Counted from the stretch's first letter, positions 8,677-18,446 are shown. The stretch: DNA of 64,000 nt from CAIYUC01 sp963682005 (GCA_963682005.1 OY820914.1:3906001-3970000); one strand, 5' to 3'. The notes: generated by a model from the sequence alone, not told the origin. Translations and numbers: made by a program.

Positions 8677-11600
8677 GGACGGATAATTATAAGAATGTTG
8701 GACGTCAGTTTATTGTCGTCGATCACTTCAATATTCAGGTTAAATTCATCAACAACCCTCCTGATCATTTCCTGGGAAGTGAAATAGAGTGACCCGGAAT
8801 CCTCAATTGTTTTGTTGAATCCCGACCTGGTAGAAAAGAATTCGGTCAGCCGGGTACCTGCATGGCGTTCCTTCTTTGACTGATCTGCATCACGGATGAT
8901 GATCACCCCATTCTTCTTCAGATTGGTCATACAGGATCGCAACAGCTTTTCCTGTTCCGGTTCAGGAAGGTAATGCAGAATATCAGACATCAGGAAAGCG
9001 TCTTGTGAAATGACAGGATATTTGGTGATATCACAGGAAATAAACGTGATCCGGTCATTCTTCGCATAACAATTATTTGCAACAGCAATTTTCTCCGGAT
9101 CATAGTCAATTGCGGTGATCATACGGTCTTTGGAGGTAAAAGCCAGGATGTATGAGATGTAACCGTAACCACATCCGATATCGAGAATATCACCTTTTCG
9201 CGGCATGAGTGAATCAATGACACGATAATTCTTTTCCAGCCTCATCTTGATCTTTACGTACCATTCAAGAACCGGCCCTTTAAAGATGTAATTCAGAGCG
9301 ATCATTCTTCTGTAATAATCCGGTGTTCCCATCTCTGATCTGAATTCATCATAGAGATGTATATAATGTTGCCGCCAGCCTCTTGTTTTCTCAGATACAG
9401 TGGTTCCAAAACGGGTATCATCCCAGGCCACCCTCGGTTGTATCTTCATGTACAACCCATTGGGCTTTCCCCAGAAAACCCCCCGGGGAAGGAAATCGCC
9501 TGAGCCAAAGACCACGATAGGTAATATATCCACCTTCAGTTTTTCCGAAAGATAGAAGGCGCCACGATGAAACCTCCTGATATTATGGTCATCCGAACGA
9601 TGTCCTTCAGGAAAGATCAGGATCGAATAACCATCCGCCACAATGTCCTTCAGTTTATCCATAATTGCATCGATCCCTTCATCAGCATTGAAATAACTTG
9701 CCATCCTTGCGATCGGACCAAATACAGGTGACTTATAGACCCATGCCGTGGTCAGGATGATGATCTTCGGATACAACCTGAGGAATGCAGGAGTTTCGAT
9801 AAGAGACTGGTGATTGCTGATAATGATAGCCGGTTTTACAAAGTCTTCACCCAGTGGATTCAGGAGCTTTCGTTCTATCGGGAAAGTAAATGCTATGTAT
9901 GCTCTACAGAGCATTGAAAAGGTCTTGTGGAAAATGTATTGCTTGCGTTTCTTCGGGACAGGTAACAAAATGAAGATCAGCGAACCGAAGATAACCATGA
10001 TGACAGAGATCAAAACGATATTTCCCCATGTGACAAAGGTTTTAACGACGATCCGGGCGGTGATGGGAAAGATGCCCTGGCGTTGCCTGTCAAGAAGGAA
10101 AAGATTCATCAGCCATGGTTGGATCGTAAATGAAATGACCACAACAGAAGTTATTCCTACAACGGAAATCAGCGCGATTGAATTCAGTGCGGGATGACGC
10201 GCAAAAAACAAGGCTCCAACCCCGATTAGCGTTGTAATGGCGGAGAGGAAGATGGATGTTTTATAGGTTGTGAGCTCAGAAAGGCCATATTTTGAATTAT
10301 GGAGAAGTCCGCGCATCATGAGGATGCTGTAATCCACCCCAAGGCCAAAAATGAAGGAGGAGATAATGATGTTGATGATATTGAAACGGATATCAAATGC
10401 TCCCATAAAACCCAGCGTGATCACCCAGCTGAGGAACATTGGCAGAGCTGCGATAAGGCCTAACTCAATCCTTCCGAAGGACAAAATGAGCAGCAACGAT
10501 ACAAAGATCATGGAAAGCCTCACCAGGAGATCAAAATCATGCCTGACATTTTCAACAAGACGATCGGAGATGAGTTGCCTGTCGAACACAACAAGGTTCG
10601 GATGACCGGAAAATGCGCTGCTGACCAGTTCCTTTTTTTCCCCGGGGACTTTGATAATCGTGGAGATCATGGTCATTTCGGGGGTTTCATTGATCCACTC
10701 GGCCAGGAATCTTATTTTAACCCTGTTAGTCTCCTGAACATTCATGGGACTGAATTTCCTGTAAAGAAGATCCATCACCGGGTTGAATGCGGATTCCCTG
10801 AATTTGTATTTTTTTCCCGTTTCAATCAGCCGCTTCCGGAGGTTGTCTTTTCGCTCAGGAGTCCAGAATTGCTCCCAACGGTTCAATCGTTTAGCTTGAA
10901 CAGAATCCGATGGAAGCATGAGGCCAACGGCGGATTGTTGAACCAGGAATTTCCCGTCATTGACCGATCGGACATAAAACTCATTCTTTTCATGGTTTTT
11001 CAAAACGGAGGCCAAATCTTTCCCTGTGGAAACAAGGTAAACATTTTTCATCGAGGCATTGTTGAGCCTGTCGAGGTTTCTCTCTCCCTTTCGCAATTCA
11101 TCCGTCATGTAATTGATGGACATCATATTTTTCTCAAATCCGGTTTTCCGTATCAGGAATAATCCACCTGCAGTGAGAAGAAGAATAATCGTGATCAGGC
11201 CATACTTTTTTTCAAAGTGAACAGACACAATACTATTAATGATCTCTGTCCTCCCGGGATTGTCTGAGAAATCCCTTTTGTCAAGGAAGTGAGGGAGAAG
11301 CACAAGGGCAAAGAATGCGGCCCCTGCAACGCTTAAGCTGGCAAACCATCCCAGGTCATGCAGAACGCCGGATTTCAGAAAGACAAGACAAATGAATGCT
11401 GCAGCAGATGTCAGGAAACAGAGGAAAATCGTAAGCGACATTTCTTCGAGGGTGGCTTCAATATCATGCGTCTTCCTGAAATGATTAATAATATAAAGTG
11501 CATAATCCACGATCAGACCCAGGATCACCGTGCCGATCCCGAGAGCGATGGCGGATATTGTTCCTTTGGTGATATACATAATTGACAAGGCAAATGCACC

Positions 11601-12524
11601 GCCGAAAAGAGCCGGCAGGAATCCCAGCAAAGGGTATTTAATGCTCTTGAAATACCAGGCAAGGAGCAGGATGATAAGCCCGATGGAAATTGAAAACGTG
11701 ATGGTAATATCCTTTTTTAACCGGTCCGCATTCGCTGATGCAACGGCAATGCTTCCAAAATATTCACCTTTGACCTGCCCGTTCGACTCTTCGGACATCG
11801 TGCTGAGGATTGAACCGACACCTTTGATCAATTTCCCGTTCCGTTTCGACTCGCTTGCGGGATTTGCTGAGGTGATGAATATCAGCAGGTTTTTCCGGTC
11901 ACTGGTCATGATGTATCCGTCTTCGATCACGAAATTATCACCCGATGCAAGAGTTCTCATTTTCTGCAATGGGATCATCGTAAATCCAAGCGGATCCTTA
12001 ACAAGGACATTTTTTAGTGCAAAACTCGCCGGAGAAACAAGCATCCTGTAATTGTTACGCATCGTTTTCTCAATGGAATCGGGCAAGAGCGATTTTTCAA
12101 TCTGCCGATAATCTTCATCGGTTAAATAAATGGGAAGATGATCATAAAAAAAGTTGAAATAATAAGCCATCAATGTATCAGGGATGGCGCCGGTCACAGA
12201 TTTAATGGTCGAGGAATCAAACGCGGAGGATAATTTACCGGTAAAACTGGCTGCAGCATCTATCAAACGGCGGGGGTCGGCAGGTGCATTGGTATCAGCC
12301 TGGTAGAGGCGAACGACAAGCTTATCAAAAAATTTAAAATGATGCACGACATATTCAAAGTGATCATGATTACCATTACTGATCCTCTCCCCTGAAATAT
12401 TCTCCTCAAACGTGATCCGTGATGCAAGAATGATCATTCCGGCCAGAAGCGAGATGCAAAAGACAAGGAATGTAATCCTGTGCCTTTTGAAAAACCTGTA
12501 TACCCGGATGAAAAAATTTGACAT
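8673..12524 (-). CDS. Trifunctional RND/MMPL exporter - PlsC acyltransferase - methyltransferase
   Basis: A 1283-residue fusion. Residues 1-about 830 form an RND/MMPL-type exporter with an N-terminal transmembrane helix, a large periplasmic loop and two blocks of about five helices. Residues about 890-1060 form a PlsC-like acyltransferase: N-H-Q-S-L-I-E (His near 905; HX4E rather than the usual HX4D) and F-P-E-G-H-R-S near 971. Residues about 1110-1283 are a class I SAM methyltransferase (D-I-G-C-G-Y-G, then A-I-D-Y-D). I recall this three-part architecture from flexirubin/aryl-polyene clusters of Bacteroidota. It should acylate, methylate and move a lipid-linked polyene across the inner membrane. 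Ends within the start of the FAD oxidoreductase gene. Confidence 0.92.
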   Translation of the reverse strand: MSNFFIRVYRFFKRHRITFLVFCISLLAGMIILASRITFEENISGERISNGNHDHFEYVVHHFKFFDKLVVRLYQADTNAPADPRRLIDAAASFTGKLSSAFDSSTIKSVTGAIPDTLMAYYFNFFYDHLPIYLTDEDYRQIEKSLLPDSIEKTMRNNYRMLVSPASFALKNVLVKDPLGFTMIPLQKMRTLASGDNFVIEDGYIMTSDRKNLLIFITSANPASESKRNGKLIKGVGSILSTMSEESNGQVKGEYFGSIAVASANADRLKKDITITFSISIGLIILLLAWYFKSIKYPLLGFLPALFGGAFALSIMYITKGTISAIALGIGTVILGLIVDYALYIINHFRKTHDIEATLEEMSLTIFLCFLTSAAAFICLVFLKSGVLHDLGWFASLSVAGAAFFALVLLPHFLDKRDFSDNPGRTEIINSIVSVHFEKKYGLITIILLLTAGGLFLIRKTGFEKNMMSINYMTDELRKGERNLDRLNNASMKNVYLVSTGKDLASVLKNHEKNEFYVRSVNDGKFLVQQSAVGLMLPSDSVQAKRLNRWEQFWTPERKDNLRKRLIETGKKYKFRESAFNPVMDLLYRKFSPMNVQETNRVKIRFLAEWINETPEMTMISTIIKVPGEKKELVSSAFSGHPNLVVFDRQLISDRLVENVRHDFDLLVRLSMIFVSLLLILSFGRIELGLIAALPMFLSWVITLGFMGAFDIRFNIINIIISSFIFGLGVDYSILMMRGLLHNSKYGLSELTTYKTSIFLSAITTLIGVGALFFARHPALNSIALISVVGITSVVVISFTIQPWLMNLFLLDRQRQGIFPITARIVVKTFVTWGNIVLISVIMVIFGSLIFILLPVPKKRKQYIFHKTFSMLCRAYIAFTFPIERKLLNPLGEDFVKPAIIISNHQSLIETPAFLRLYPKIIILTTAWVYKSPVFGPIARMASYFNADEGIDAIMDKLKDIVADGYSILIFPEGHRSDDHNIRRFHRGAFYLSEKLKVDILPIVVFGSGDFLPRGVFWGKPNGLYMKIQPRVAWDDTRFGTTVSEKTRGWRQHYIHLYDEFRSEMGTPDYYRRMIALNYIFKGPVLEWYVKIKMRLEKNYRVIDSLMPRKGDILDIGCGYGYISYILAFTSKDRMITAIDYDPEKIAVANNCYAKNDRITFISCDITKYPVISQDAFLMSDILHYLPEPEQEKLLRSCMTNLKKNGVIIIRDADQSKKERHAGTRLTEFFSTRSGFNKTIEDSGSLYFTSQEMIRRVVDEFNLNIEVIDDNKLTSNILIIIRP

Positions 12525-12534
12525 GCAGATCTGT

Positions 12535-13752
12535 TTACTTTATGGATCCTGATTGTTCCTGAGCCGTGACGTTATGTTTTTTCCTGAAAATTGTGAGTAA
12601 AATGTATGAAGCCGTTCCGCCTGCAGTTGCAAGGCAGATACCGAAAAAAGCACTGCCGATAAGGTATTGCAGAAGATTTTCCTTCACCCAGTGCATTGAA
12701 AAGCCGGGGTTATACTGAACCTCCGGGCCATGGGACCCAAGTAAAAATCCGCCAAAAATATAACTCAGAAAAAGAATCACCGGCAACAAAGGAGGAATGC
12801 TTATGTTCGATGCAGCAATCGTCACGAATTTATTTAATTTGAAGAGATGAGCTGTGCCAAATGCAATCATCATCTGCCATCCCCAGACAGGTGTGACCCC
12901 GATAAACAATCCGATGGCCACTGAAAAAGCAAGCCGCATATTCGAATCTTTGCTCTCGAGGACATGATCCCGGATGAATTGCCTGATCGATTTCTTCCGG
13001 ATCTCTTTTAAGAATTGGACAGGTCTTACCCATAGAAGCGCTATAAAAACCAGAAGTGTGTTCAGGATGCTTATCCTTGTGAAATCCCGGAATTTCCGGA
13101 AATGGGAGACCCGTTCATCTTTTGGTGCATAGTAGACATTGACAGGCAAGGCCAGTATTCTGATCCCTTTCCAGGCAGCCCTGACAAGCACTTCCACCTC
13201 GAACTCGAATTTCCTGGTATAAAATTTAACGTCTTTCAACAGGGCTATCGGGTATAAACGGTAACCTGACTGAACATCCGGGATCTTCAATCCTGTTTCA
13301 ACCTTGTACCAGAAGATGGAGAACTTGTGCCCGAAACTGCTGGTTCCCGGAACATCGGACTGATCCATATTCCTTGCACCCACGATAAGAGAATCGGGGT
13401 CCTTTTCAATCCAGTCGATGAATGCAGGAAGATCAGCCGGAAAATGCTGGCCATCCGAATCGATGGTGATCGCATAGCGAAATCCTTTTTTTACCGCAAA
13501 GCTGAATGCATTGCGAAGGGCCATTCCCTTTCCCATGTTTTCAGGATGTGTGAGGATATGGAGGCGCCTGAATTTTTCGAGAATTACGGGCGTATTGTCG
13601 GTGGAGCCGTCATTGACAATGATGATATCGTTCGTATAGTTTTCCACATCCCGAATGACCATTTCCAGCGTTTTGTCATTATTATAGGTTGGAATGATGA
13701 CACAACACTTCTGTTCCGAGAATTTTTTTCTGATCCCTGTAAAATCGTGCAT
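12535..13752 (-). CDS. GT2 glycosyltransferase fused to DUF2062
   Basis: A 405-residue protein: GT-A glycosyltransferase domain (residues 1-235; C-V-I-I-P-T-Y-N-N-D, I-V-N-D-G-S-T-D, T-I-D-S-D-G-Q-H) followed by a DUF2062 membrane domain (about 250-400; I-G-L-F-I-G-V-T-P-V-W-G-W-Q) with several helices. The reading frame can be extended upstream to 14163, but the extension is low-complexity, runs through a heptamer array and overlaps the divergent gene; the ATG at 13752 (M-H-D-F-T-G) starts the real domain. It probably adds a sugar to a lipid carrier. It lies 10 bp upstream of the MMPL fusion gene and is likely cotranscribed. Confidence 0.9.
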   Translation of the reverse strand: MHDFTGIRKKFSEQKCCVIIPTYNNDKTLEMVIRDVENYTNDIIIVNDGSTDNTPVILEKFRRLHILTHPENMGKGMALRNAFSFAVKKGFRYAITIDSDGQHFPADLPAFIDWIEKDPDSLIVGARNMDQSDVPGTSSFGHKFSIFWYKVETGLKIPDVQSGYRLYPIALLKDVKFYTRKFEFEVEVLVRAAWKGIRILALPVNVYYAPKDERVSHFRKFRDFTRISILNTLLVFIALLWVRPVQFLKEIRKKSIRQFIRDHVLESKDSNMRLAFSVAIGLFIGVTPVWGWQMMIAFGTAHLFKLNKFVTIAASNISIPPLLPVILFLSYIFGGFLLGSHGPEVQYNPGFSMHWVKENLLQYLIGSAFFGICLATAGGTASYILLTIFRKKHNVTAQEQSGSIK

Positions 13753-13823
13753 TTCAGAAGTTGGAGGATGATATGAATGAAGACAAAAGTACGAATTTTC
13801 TGCTAATGGAAAGTGAAGAGAAG

Positions 13824-13858
13824 CTGGATGCTGGATGCTGGATGCTGGATGCTGGAGT
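13824..13858. repeat. Heptanucleotide array CTGGATG
   Basis: Four perfect and one partial tandem copies of the 7-bp unit CTGGATG in the 222-bp gap between the divergent GT2 (minus) and radical SAM (plus) genes. Confidence 0.85.
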
Positions 13859-13974
13859 ATAATATTTTGGCAAGTTAACGATATTTGTTTTTGGACACAC
13901 ACAAATCCCAATACCCGAAACACACACAACCAGCATCCAGCTTCGCCAATTAAGATTATTAGTATTTTTGCCGG

Positions 13975-15315
13975 GTGAAGATCCTCCTGATAAACCCGCC
14001 GCGTTCGCCGGAAAACAATATCCTGAAATTCGCCCCGGAGGCGGCAAAACAATTTATCCATAAGAAACTGATCGGTCCCCCGCTGGGATTGCTCACCATT
14101 GCTGCTGCTGTAAAAGATCATGATGTAACAGTCTTTGATTCGAAAGGGGAGTATGATCTTCATCCGGATGGACCTTCCCTGGAATTACTGGTGAAAGGAC
14201 TTCTGGAAAAGCACAAACCAGATATCGTCGGAGTGACGATCATCACCTCTGAGTTTGATCTTTCGCTTGAGATTTTTCGTGTTGTAAAAGAATATGACCC
14301 GGGGATTCTCACGGTAGCCGGGGGATTGCATGCCACACTCTGCCCGAAGGATTTTGCGGAGACACCCGTGGATGTGACAATCCCCGGCCAGTGCGCCCAC
14401 ATTTTCAGAGAGGTTGTCATTACGGCTGAAAGCAAAAAGGATCTTGCAATGGTGCCGGGGATTCTTCTTAATACAGATAATGGCTTTACAAAAACAAATG
14501 GAACTGCAAGGCCGTTTGATCATTCCGATGCCGGCTTCCTGAAAATTGACAGGCGTTTCCTGGATAAGTGGATCGGCACATACAAAGTCGGGAACAGCCC
14601 TTTTCCTTCCACGTATGTTTACACTTCCCTGGGTTGTCCTTATAAATGTACATTCTGCTCGATCTGGACACAGTTTAAAGGAAAATATTATCAGCGTGAT
14701 GTGGAGAGTCTCATCGAAGAGCTGAAATCGATCGATGAATACCCGGTTGTGCGGTTTGCAGATGCCAATACAGTGGTTGACTTTGATTTCATGAACCTCC
14801 TGTTCGACCGGATCGTTGAGGAAGGGATCAAAAAGACTTTTATCATGGATATCCGTGCCGATGTGGTGGTTCAGCAACCTGCGCTCATCGAGAAATTCGC
14901 AAAGGCCGGATTGAAAGTCGTGATCTGCGGGTTTGAATCGTTCCGGGACAGTGAACTGAAAAAATACAATAAGTCATCACCGGCAAGGTATAACCAGGAA
15001 GCCATCGGCATCTTTGAGAAGAATGGCATCTTGGTCCGGGGAAATTATGTGATACCGAATGATTACACCGCGGATGACTTTAAGGCACTGGCTGACTATT
15101 CCGCTGCGAACCCCGTGGTATATGCAGGATATACAATTTTAACACCCATGCCGGGAACGGTCTATTATAACCAGGTCAGGCACCAGATCGTGGATCACGA
15201 TTACCGGAAATACAATTTTTTTAATTCCGTGATGAAGACCGTAATCCCGCATGATGAGTTTCATGAAATGGTCGGGGGACTTTGGCTGATCAAGAAAGGG
15301 AAAGACGTTATATAA
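13975..15315 (+). CDS. B12-binding/radical SAM protein (copy 2)
   Basis: A 446-residue protein. The N-terminal B12-binding domain shows L-I-N-P-P-R-S-P, D-I-V-G-V-T-I-I-T and A-G-G-L-H-A-T-L-C-P (about residues 1-150). The radical SAM cluster motif is C-P-Y-K-C-T-F-C (Cys221, 225, 228). The start is GTG; a TATTTTTG sequence, resembling the Bacteroidota -7 element, ends only 4 bp before it, so the message may be almost leaderless or the start misjudged. With the next gene it is one of only two plus-strand genes inside the cluster, divergent from the GT2-MMPL operon. The chemistry (methylation, cyclisation or hydroxylation) is unknown. Confidence 0.85.
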   Translation: MKILLINPPRSPENNILKFAPEAAKQFIHKKLIGPPLGLLTIAAAVKDHDVTVFDSKGEYDLHPDGPSLELLVKGLLEKHKPDIVGVTIITSEFDLSLEIFRVVKEYDPGILTVAGGLHATLCPKDFAETPVDVTIPGQCAHIFREVVITAESKKDLAMVPGILLNTDNGFTKTNGTARPFDHSDAGFLKIDRRFLDKWIGTYKVGNSPFPSTYVYTSLGCPYKCTFCSIWTQFKGKYYQRDVESLIEELKSIDEYPVVRFADANTVVDFDFMNLLFDRIVEEGIKKTFIMDIRADVVVQQPALIEKFAKAGLKVVICGFESFRDSELKKYNKSSPARYNQEAIGIFEKNGILVRGNYVIPNDYTADDFKALADYSAANPVVYAGYTILTPMPGTVYYNQVRHQIVDHDYRKYNFFNSVMKTVIPHDEFHEMVGGLWLIKKGKDVI

Positions 15316-15350
15316 TGAATATTGAACATTGAATATTGAACATTGAATAG
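15316..15350. repeat. Heptanucleotide array TGAATAT/TGAACAT abutting a stop codon
   Basis: Five 7-bp units (TGAATAT, TGAACAT alternating) begin at the base directly after the stop codon of the radical SAM gene. Confidence 0.85.
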
Positions 15351-15380
15351 AGAAAATAAAGTCCAATCTGAAAAGCTCTG

Positions 15381-15483
15381 TTTACCACAAAGGCGCAAAC
15401 CTGCCTGCTGGCGGGCAGGAACGCTAAAAATGAACTCATTGTATCAAATTATTTGCGTCTTGGCGTCTTAGCGGTAAAGTTTT
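15381..15483. repeat. GCG-rich inverted intergenic repeat
   Basis: Two arms of a 'ACCACAAAGGCGCAAA' / 'TTTGCGTCTTGGCG...GCGGTAAA' type, inverted relative to each other, with a small GCCTGC..GCAGG palindrome in the left arm. Related fragments occur at 18948-18993 and 30897-30916. Typical non-coding filler repeat; no gene seen. Confidence 0.6.
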
Positions 15484-15526
15484 AAAAATCACTTTTCGGA
15501 GTAAACGCAACATGGAATATTGAATC

Positions 15527-16954
15527 TTGAAAAGAATTCTCCTGGTAAATACGAACATTGAAAAGATGCCGTACCCGGTGCCGCCGCTGGGATTGTGTTT
15601 ACTGGCGTCGAGCCTTGAAAGTGACTATGAGGTAAAGATCTATGACGGGGTGTTTGATGAAGGAAGGTCCTTGGTTGATGTTGTTAAAGAATTCAATCCC
15701 GATTATATCGGGTTCAGCATCCGGAATGTCGATGATATTGTTGCAGACCGAAAGGTGTTCTACATCGACAGGATCATCTCTGATTTTATAAACCCTGTAA
15801 GGAACTGCACAAATGTCCCGCTGATCATTGGCGGAAGCGGATTCAGCATGTTCCCGGAGGAGCTGATGGAAATGACGGGAGTAGATTATGGGATAGCGGG
15901 AGAGGGGGAGAAACTAATGATGGCTCTGATCTACTCACTCAACCAGGGGGTGCAGCCTCCAACTAGCCCGCAGATCCTGGTGAAAGGGCAGAAGAATCCG
16001 GGAATATCGACAAGTGTTTCCTTCCTCGAACTTTCCGGGATGAAATTATCCGAGATCGACCGGCATATCGATTTTACGCCATACAAACAGCGCGGTGCCT
16101 ATTCAATCCAGACAAAGCGCGGGTGTTCCCACGGGTGCATTTACTGCACATACCCTGTTGTTGAAGGTTCCTGCTTCCGGATGCGTGATCCGTATGAGAT
16201 CGCGTGTGAAATTGAGGCAGCAGCCAAAAGGCTGGGCGATGTGATGTTTGAATTCGTGGATTCGACGTTCAACGATCCGAAAGGACATGCGGAAGCGATT
16301 TGCAGGGAGATCATAAAAATGAAGCTGAAGGTGAGGCTGCGCACCATGGGAATAAACCCGGGGCACAGCAGCAGGGAGCTTTTTCAGTTGATGATCGATG
16401 CAGGATTTACCCAGATCGATGCAACCCCCGACAGCGCTTCGCCGAAAGTGATGAAAAACCTGGGCAAAGGATTCAACCTGGAAGAGACCCGGCGCATGGC
16501 TGACCTGATCAGGGAATTCAACCTCCCGACGATGTGGTTCTTTCTATTCGGCGGGCCGGGAGAGGATGAGGTCACTTTTGCTGAAACACTTGATTTCATT
16601 GACCAATTTGTCAACCCGGATGACCTGGTTTATATGACAGCCGGCCTCCGGATCTATCCACAGACACCCTTATACAATATCGCCTTAAAGGAAGGAAAGA
16701 TCACTGCAGCGCAGTCGATCCTGAATCCGCCGGCTTATTATTTCCCCGACCGGTTGCCAAAAGAAAAGCTTGATTCCCTGATTGAAATTGCGGCCCGGAC
16801 ACGGCCAAACTGCCTTCCGGCAAATTCGACCACCCCGCCGGAGGAGATGAGGAAAGAGGCATTTATCCTGCGCCAGCAGGAAAACCTCACGGAACCTATG
16901 TTCAGAACGCTCCTCAGGATCAGGAAACGGTGGATTGCAGAAGGAAGATTGTGA
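15527..16954 (+). CDS. B12-binding/radical SAM protein (copy 3)
   Basis: A 475-residue protein with an N-terminal B12-binding-type domain (P-P-L-G-L-C-L-L-A near residue 20, I-I-G-G-S-G-F-S near 100, G-I-A-G-E-G-E near 122) and a radical SAM domain with C-S-H-G-C-I-Y-C (Cys200, 204, 207). It is clearly paralogous to the protein at 42803-44170: both share V-Q/I-Q-T-K-R-G-C, C-T-Y-P-V-x-E-G and R-I-Y-P-x-T. The start is TTG at 15527; an upstream ATG at 15512 is followed at once by a stop. It probably forms a unit with the previous radical SAM gene despite the 211-bp repeat-filled gap. Confidence 0.85.
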   Translation: MKRILLVNTNIEKMPYPVPPLGLCLLASSLESDYEVKIYDGVFDEGRSLVDVVKEFNPDYIGFSIRNVDDIVADRKVFYIDRIISDFINPVRNCTNVPLIIGGSGFSMFPEELMEMTGVDYGIAGEGEKLMMALIYSLNQGVQPPTSPQILVKGQKNPGISTSVSFLELSGMKLSEIDRHIDFTPYKQRGAYSIQTKRGCSHGCIYCTYPVVEGSCFRMRDPYEIACEIEAAAKRLGDVMFEFVDSTFNDPKGHAEAICREIIKMKLKVRLRTMGINPGHSSRELFQLMIDAGFTQIDATPDSASPKVMKNLGKGFNLEETRRMADLIREFNLPTMWFFLFGGPGEDEVTFAETLDFIDQFVNPDDLVYMTAGLRIYPQTPLYNIALKEGKITAAQSILNPPAYYFPDRLPKEKLDSLIEIAARTRPNCLPANSTTPPEEMRKEAFILRQQENLTEPMFRTLLRIRKRWIAEGRL

Positions 16955-16970
16955 ATAAAAGCTGGCTGTG

Positions 16971-17018
16971 CCTGAACTCTGTGTCCTCTGTGCCTTCCCT
17001 GTGACCTCTGTGGTAAAG
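16971..17018. repeat. CTCTGTG-type intergenic repeat
   Basis: Imperfect direct copies of CTCTGTG/CCTGTGA words in the short gap between convergent genes. An inverted relative (CACGGAG...CACAGGGAAGGCACAGAG) is at 19466-19531 and a fragment at 45485-45515. Confidence 0.55.
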
Positions 17019-17024
17019 ATAAAT

Positions 17025-17438
17025 TTACAGTTGAACGGTATTCTTAGGTTGCATGTCGGTCTCAAGACTCCAGATCGTTGCATTGCCATGTACCAGGCGG
17101 AAAACCGCCATCAGCTTGAACCCGGTTTGTTCGATCCAGCTCTTCAGAAATGGCCTTGCCTCAAGGATCTCTTTCTTCAGATCGATGTCTTTATCCAGGT
17201 TTTCCACAGTCCCTGATATTCTTACCTGGAAATCATCCTTGTGAAAACAAAGCTCTACCAAAGGATTCAATGATAACTGCCGGTAAAGGTCCTTGGATTT
17301 CGCGGTCATGAAATAGATGCCGGTATCGTCGGCCTTGTGCAGCATGAGTGTCCGCACATGAGGGATGTTCCCGTCGGTCGTTGCCAACTGGAAGGAGGGG
17401 TTTTCTGTCAGGAATTTTAGTATCTCTTTTTTTGTCAT
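17025..17438 (-). CDS. Pyridoxamine 5'-phosphate oxidase-like flavin protein
   Basis: A 137-residue split-barrel FMN-binding-type protein. Characteristic segments are F-Q-L-A-T-T-D-G-N-I-P-H-V-R-T-L (residues about 16-31), I-Y-F-M-T-A-K-S-K-D-L-Y-R-Q-L and the V-E-L-C-F-H strand with R-I-S-G-T-V-E. The ATG at 17438 is preferred over a GTG at 17453. The family binds FMN or F420 and reduces small molecules. It is small and widespread, so membership in the pathway is uncertain; it is convergent with the radical SAM gene and separated from the malonyltransferase gene by a repeat. Confidence 0.8.
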   Translation of the reverse strand: MTKKEILKFLTENPSFQLATTDGNIPHVRTLMLHKADDTGIYFMTAKSKDLYRQLSLNPLVELCFHKDDFQVRISGTVENLDKDIDLKKEILEARPFLKSWIEQTGFKLMAVFRLVHGNATIWSLETDMQPKNTVQL

Positions 17439-17446
17439 TTTTCTAT

Positions 17447-17531
17447 AGCACACGGATTACGCGGATCAGGCGGATTTACACGGATAAGCTTATAAGCGAT
17501 AATCCGCAAAATCCGCGTTATCCGCGTTCCA
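17447..17531. repeat. ACGCGGATN inverted repeat
   Basis: Words of the type CACGGATTACGCGGATCAGGCGG on one side and AATCCGCGTTATCCGCGTT on the other form an imperfect inverted repeat. The right arm runs into the last codons of the malonyltransferase gene. Confidence 0.6.
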
Positions 17532-18432
17532 ATAAGTTAATAACCGGGAAGAAGTCGGAATTTCCTTCCACGAATTTAGCATTTTTTGCAAGGTTTCGAC
17601 AGGGACCGCATTCAATAAATGTTTTTACCCCCGATTCCTGCAGCTTTAGTTGTGTTTTATACCAGTTCAGCCGGGTATAAAGATTCCTTACGAATTCATG
17701 AGCCAGGGCTTCCTTTGTAATGATCATAACCTGGTCAACCAGCGAAATGATCCTCACGGATGGTTCTTTGATGGCAATGTTTCCTGCGATGAACTTTTCG
17801 AATCGTGCGGCCGTTCCGGCTAACAACCGTGAATGGTACGGAACCGAAACCCTTAGCATCACCGTATTCAGCGCTCCTTCGTTTTTTGCCGTTTCCATCA
17901 GCTCAGAAATCTCCTTATGGTTTCCTGATAGTACGAATGAATAGGCGCTGTTCTGATTCGTGATCTCAATGGAAGGGAAACTTTTGGAGATCATTTCTTC
18001 AAGGTCTGACTGGCTTAATCCAAGGATGGCGGCCATCCCGAACTTCGTTTCACCGATAATTTCCAGGATTGACGAATAGGCTTCCCTGATAAGCAATAAT
18101 CCGTCTTCAAAGGAGATCGCACCAGCCTGGAAGGCAGCAGCATAGATTCCCATGCTGTAACCGGCGCTGTATGCGGGAAAGATGTTCTTTTCCTTCAGTA
18201 ATTGTGAATAACTGCATCCGAGGATATCGGAAATATACTGGGTTCGGAGTTCTTCCTCCAGAAAATCATTTGAAGCAGGGTGGAACGATGTCAGTGCCGG
18301 ATCAACGGTCTTTGCGGCAATGGTAAGAAAGTTACGGAATATCGCGCCGAAATCCTTGTCACGGCCGAGAAGATCATCCGGATAATCGTTGACGAAGGCA
18401 GGAAATATAAAGGCTATGGGTTGTGTAAGCAC
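17518..18432 (-). CDS. ACP S-malonyltransferase-like protein (FabD family)
   Basis: A 304-residue acyltransferase. The nucleophile elbow G-Y-S-M-G (Ser93) stands in place of FabD's G-H-S-L-G, Arg116 sits where the malonyl-carboxylate-binding Arg is expected (L-L-I-R-E-A), and the catalytic His is in V-P-Y-H-S-R (His200). It should load malonyl groups from CoA onto carrier proteins of the cluster. It follows the acyl carrier protein gene after 14 bp on the same strand, so the two likely act together. The C-terminal end is overlapped by an intergenic-type repeat, which may have altered the last residues. Confidence 0.85.
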   Translation of the reverse strand: MLTQPIAFIFPAFVNDYPDDLLGRDKDFGAIFRNFLTIAAKTVDPALTSFHPASNDFLEEELRTQYISDILGCSYSQLLKEKNIFPAYSAGYSMGIYAAAFQAGAISFEDGLLLIREAYSSILEIIGETKFGMAAILGLSQSDLEEMISKSFPSIEITNQNSAYSFVLSGNHKEISELMETAKNEGALNTVMLRVSVPYHSRLLAGTAARFEKFIAGNIAIKEPSVRIISLVDQVMIITKEALAHEFVRNLYTRLNWYKTQLKLQESGVKTFIECGPCRNLAKNAKFVEGNSDFFPVINLLERG

Positions 18433-18446
18433 CGAACCGTTTATGT

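Noticed and set aside
13753..14163. N-terminal extension of the GT2-DUF2062 protein
   Set aside because: It passes through the CTGGATG array, is low in complexity and overlaps the divergent radical SAM gene; the glycosyltransferase fold begins at the ATG at 13752.
14185..14877. 230-codon frame on the minus strand inside a radical SAM gene
   Set aside because: Antisense shadow of a confidently identified plus-strand gene with complete motifs.
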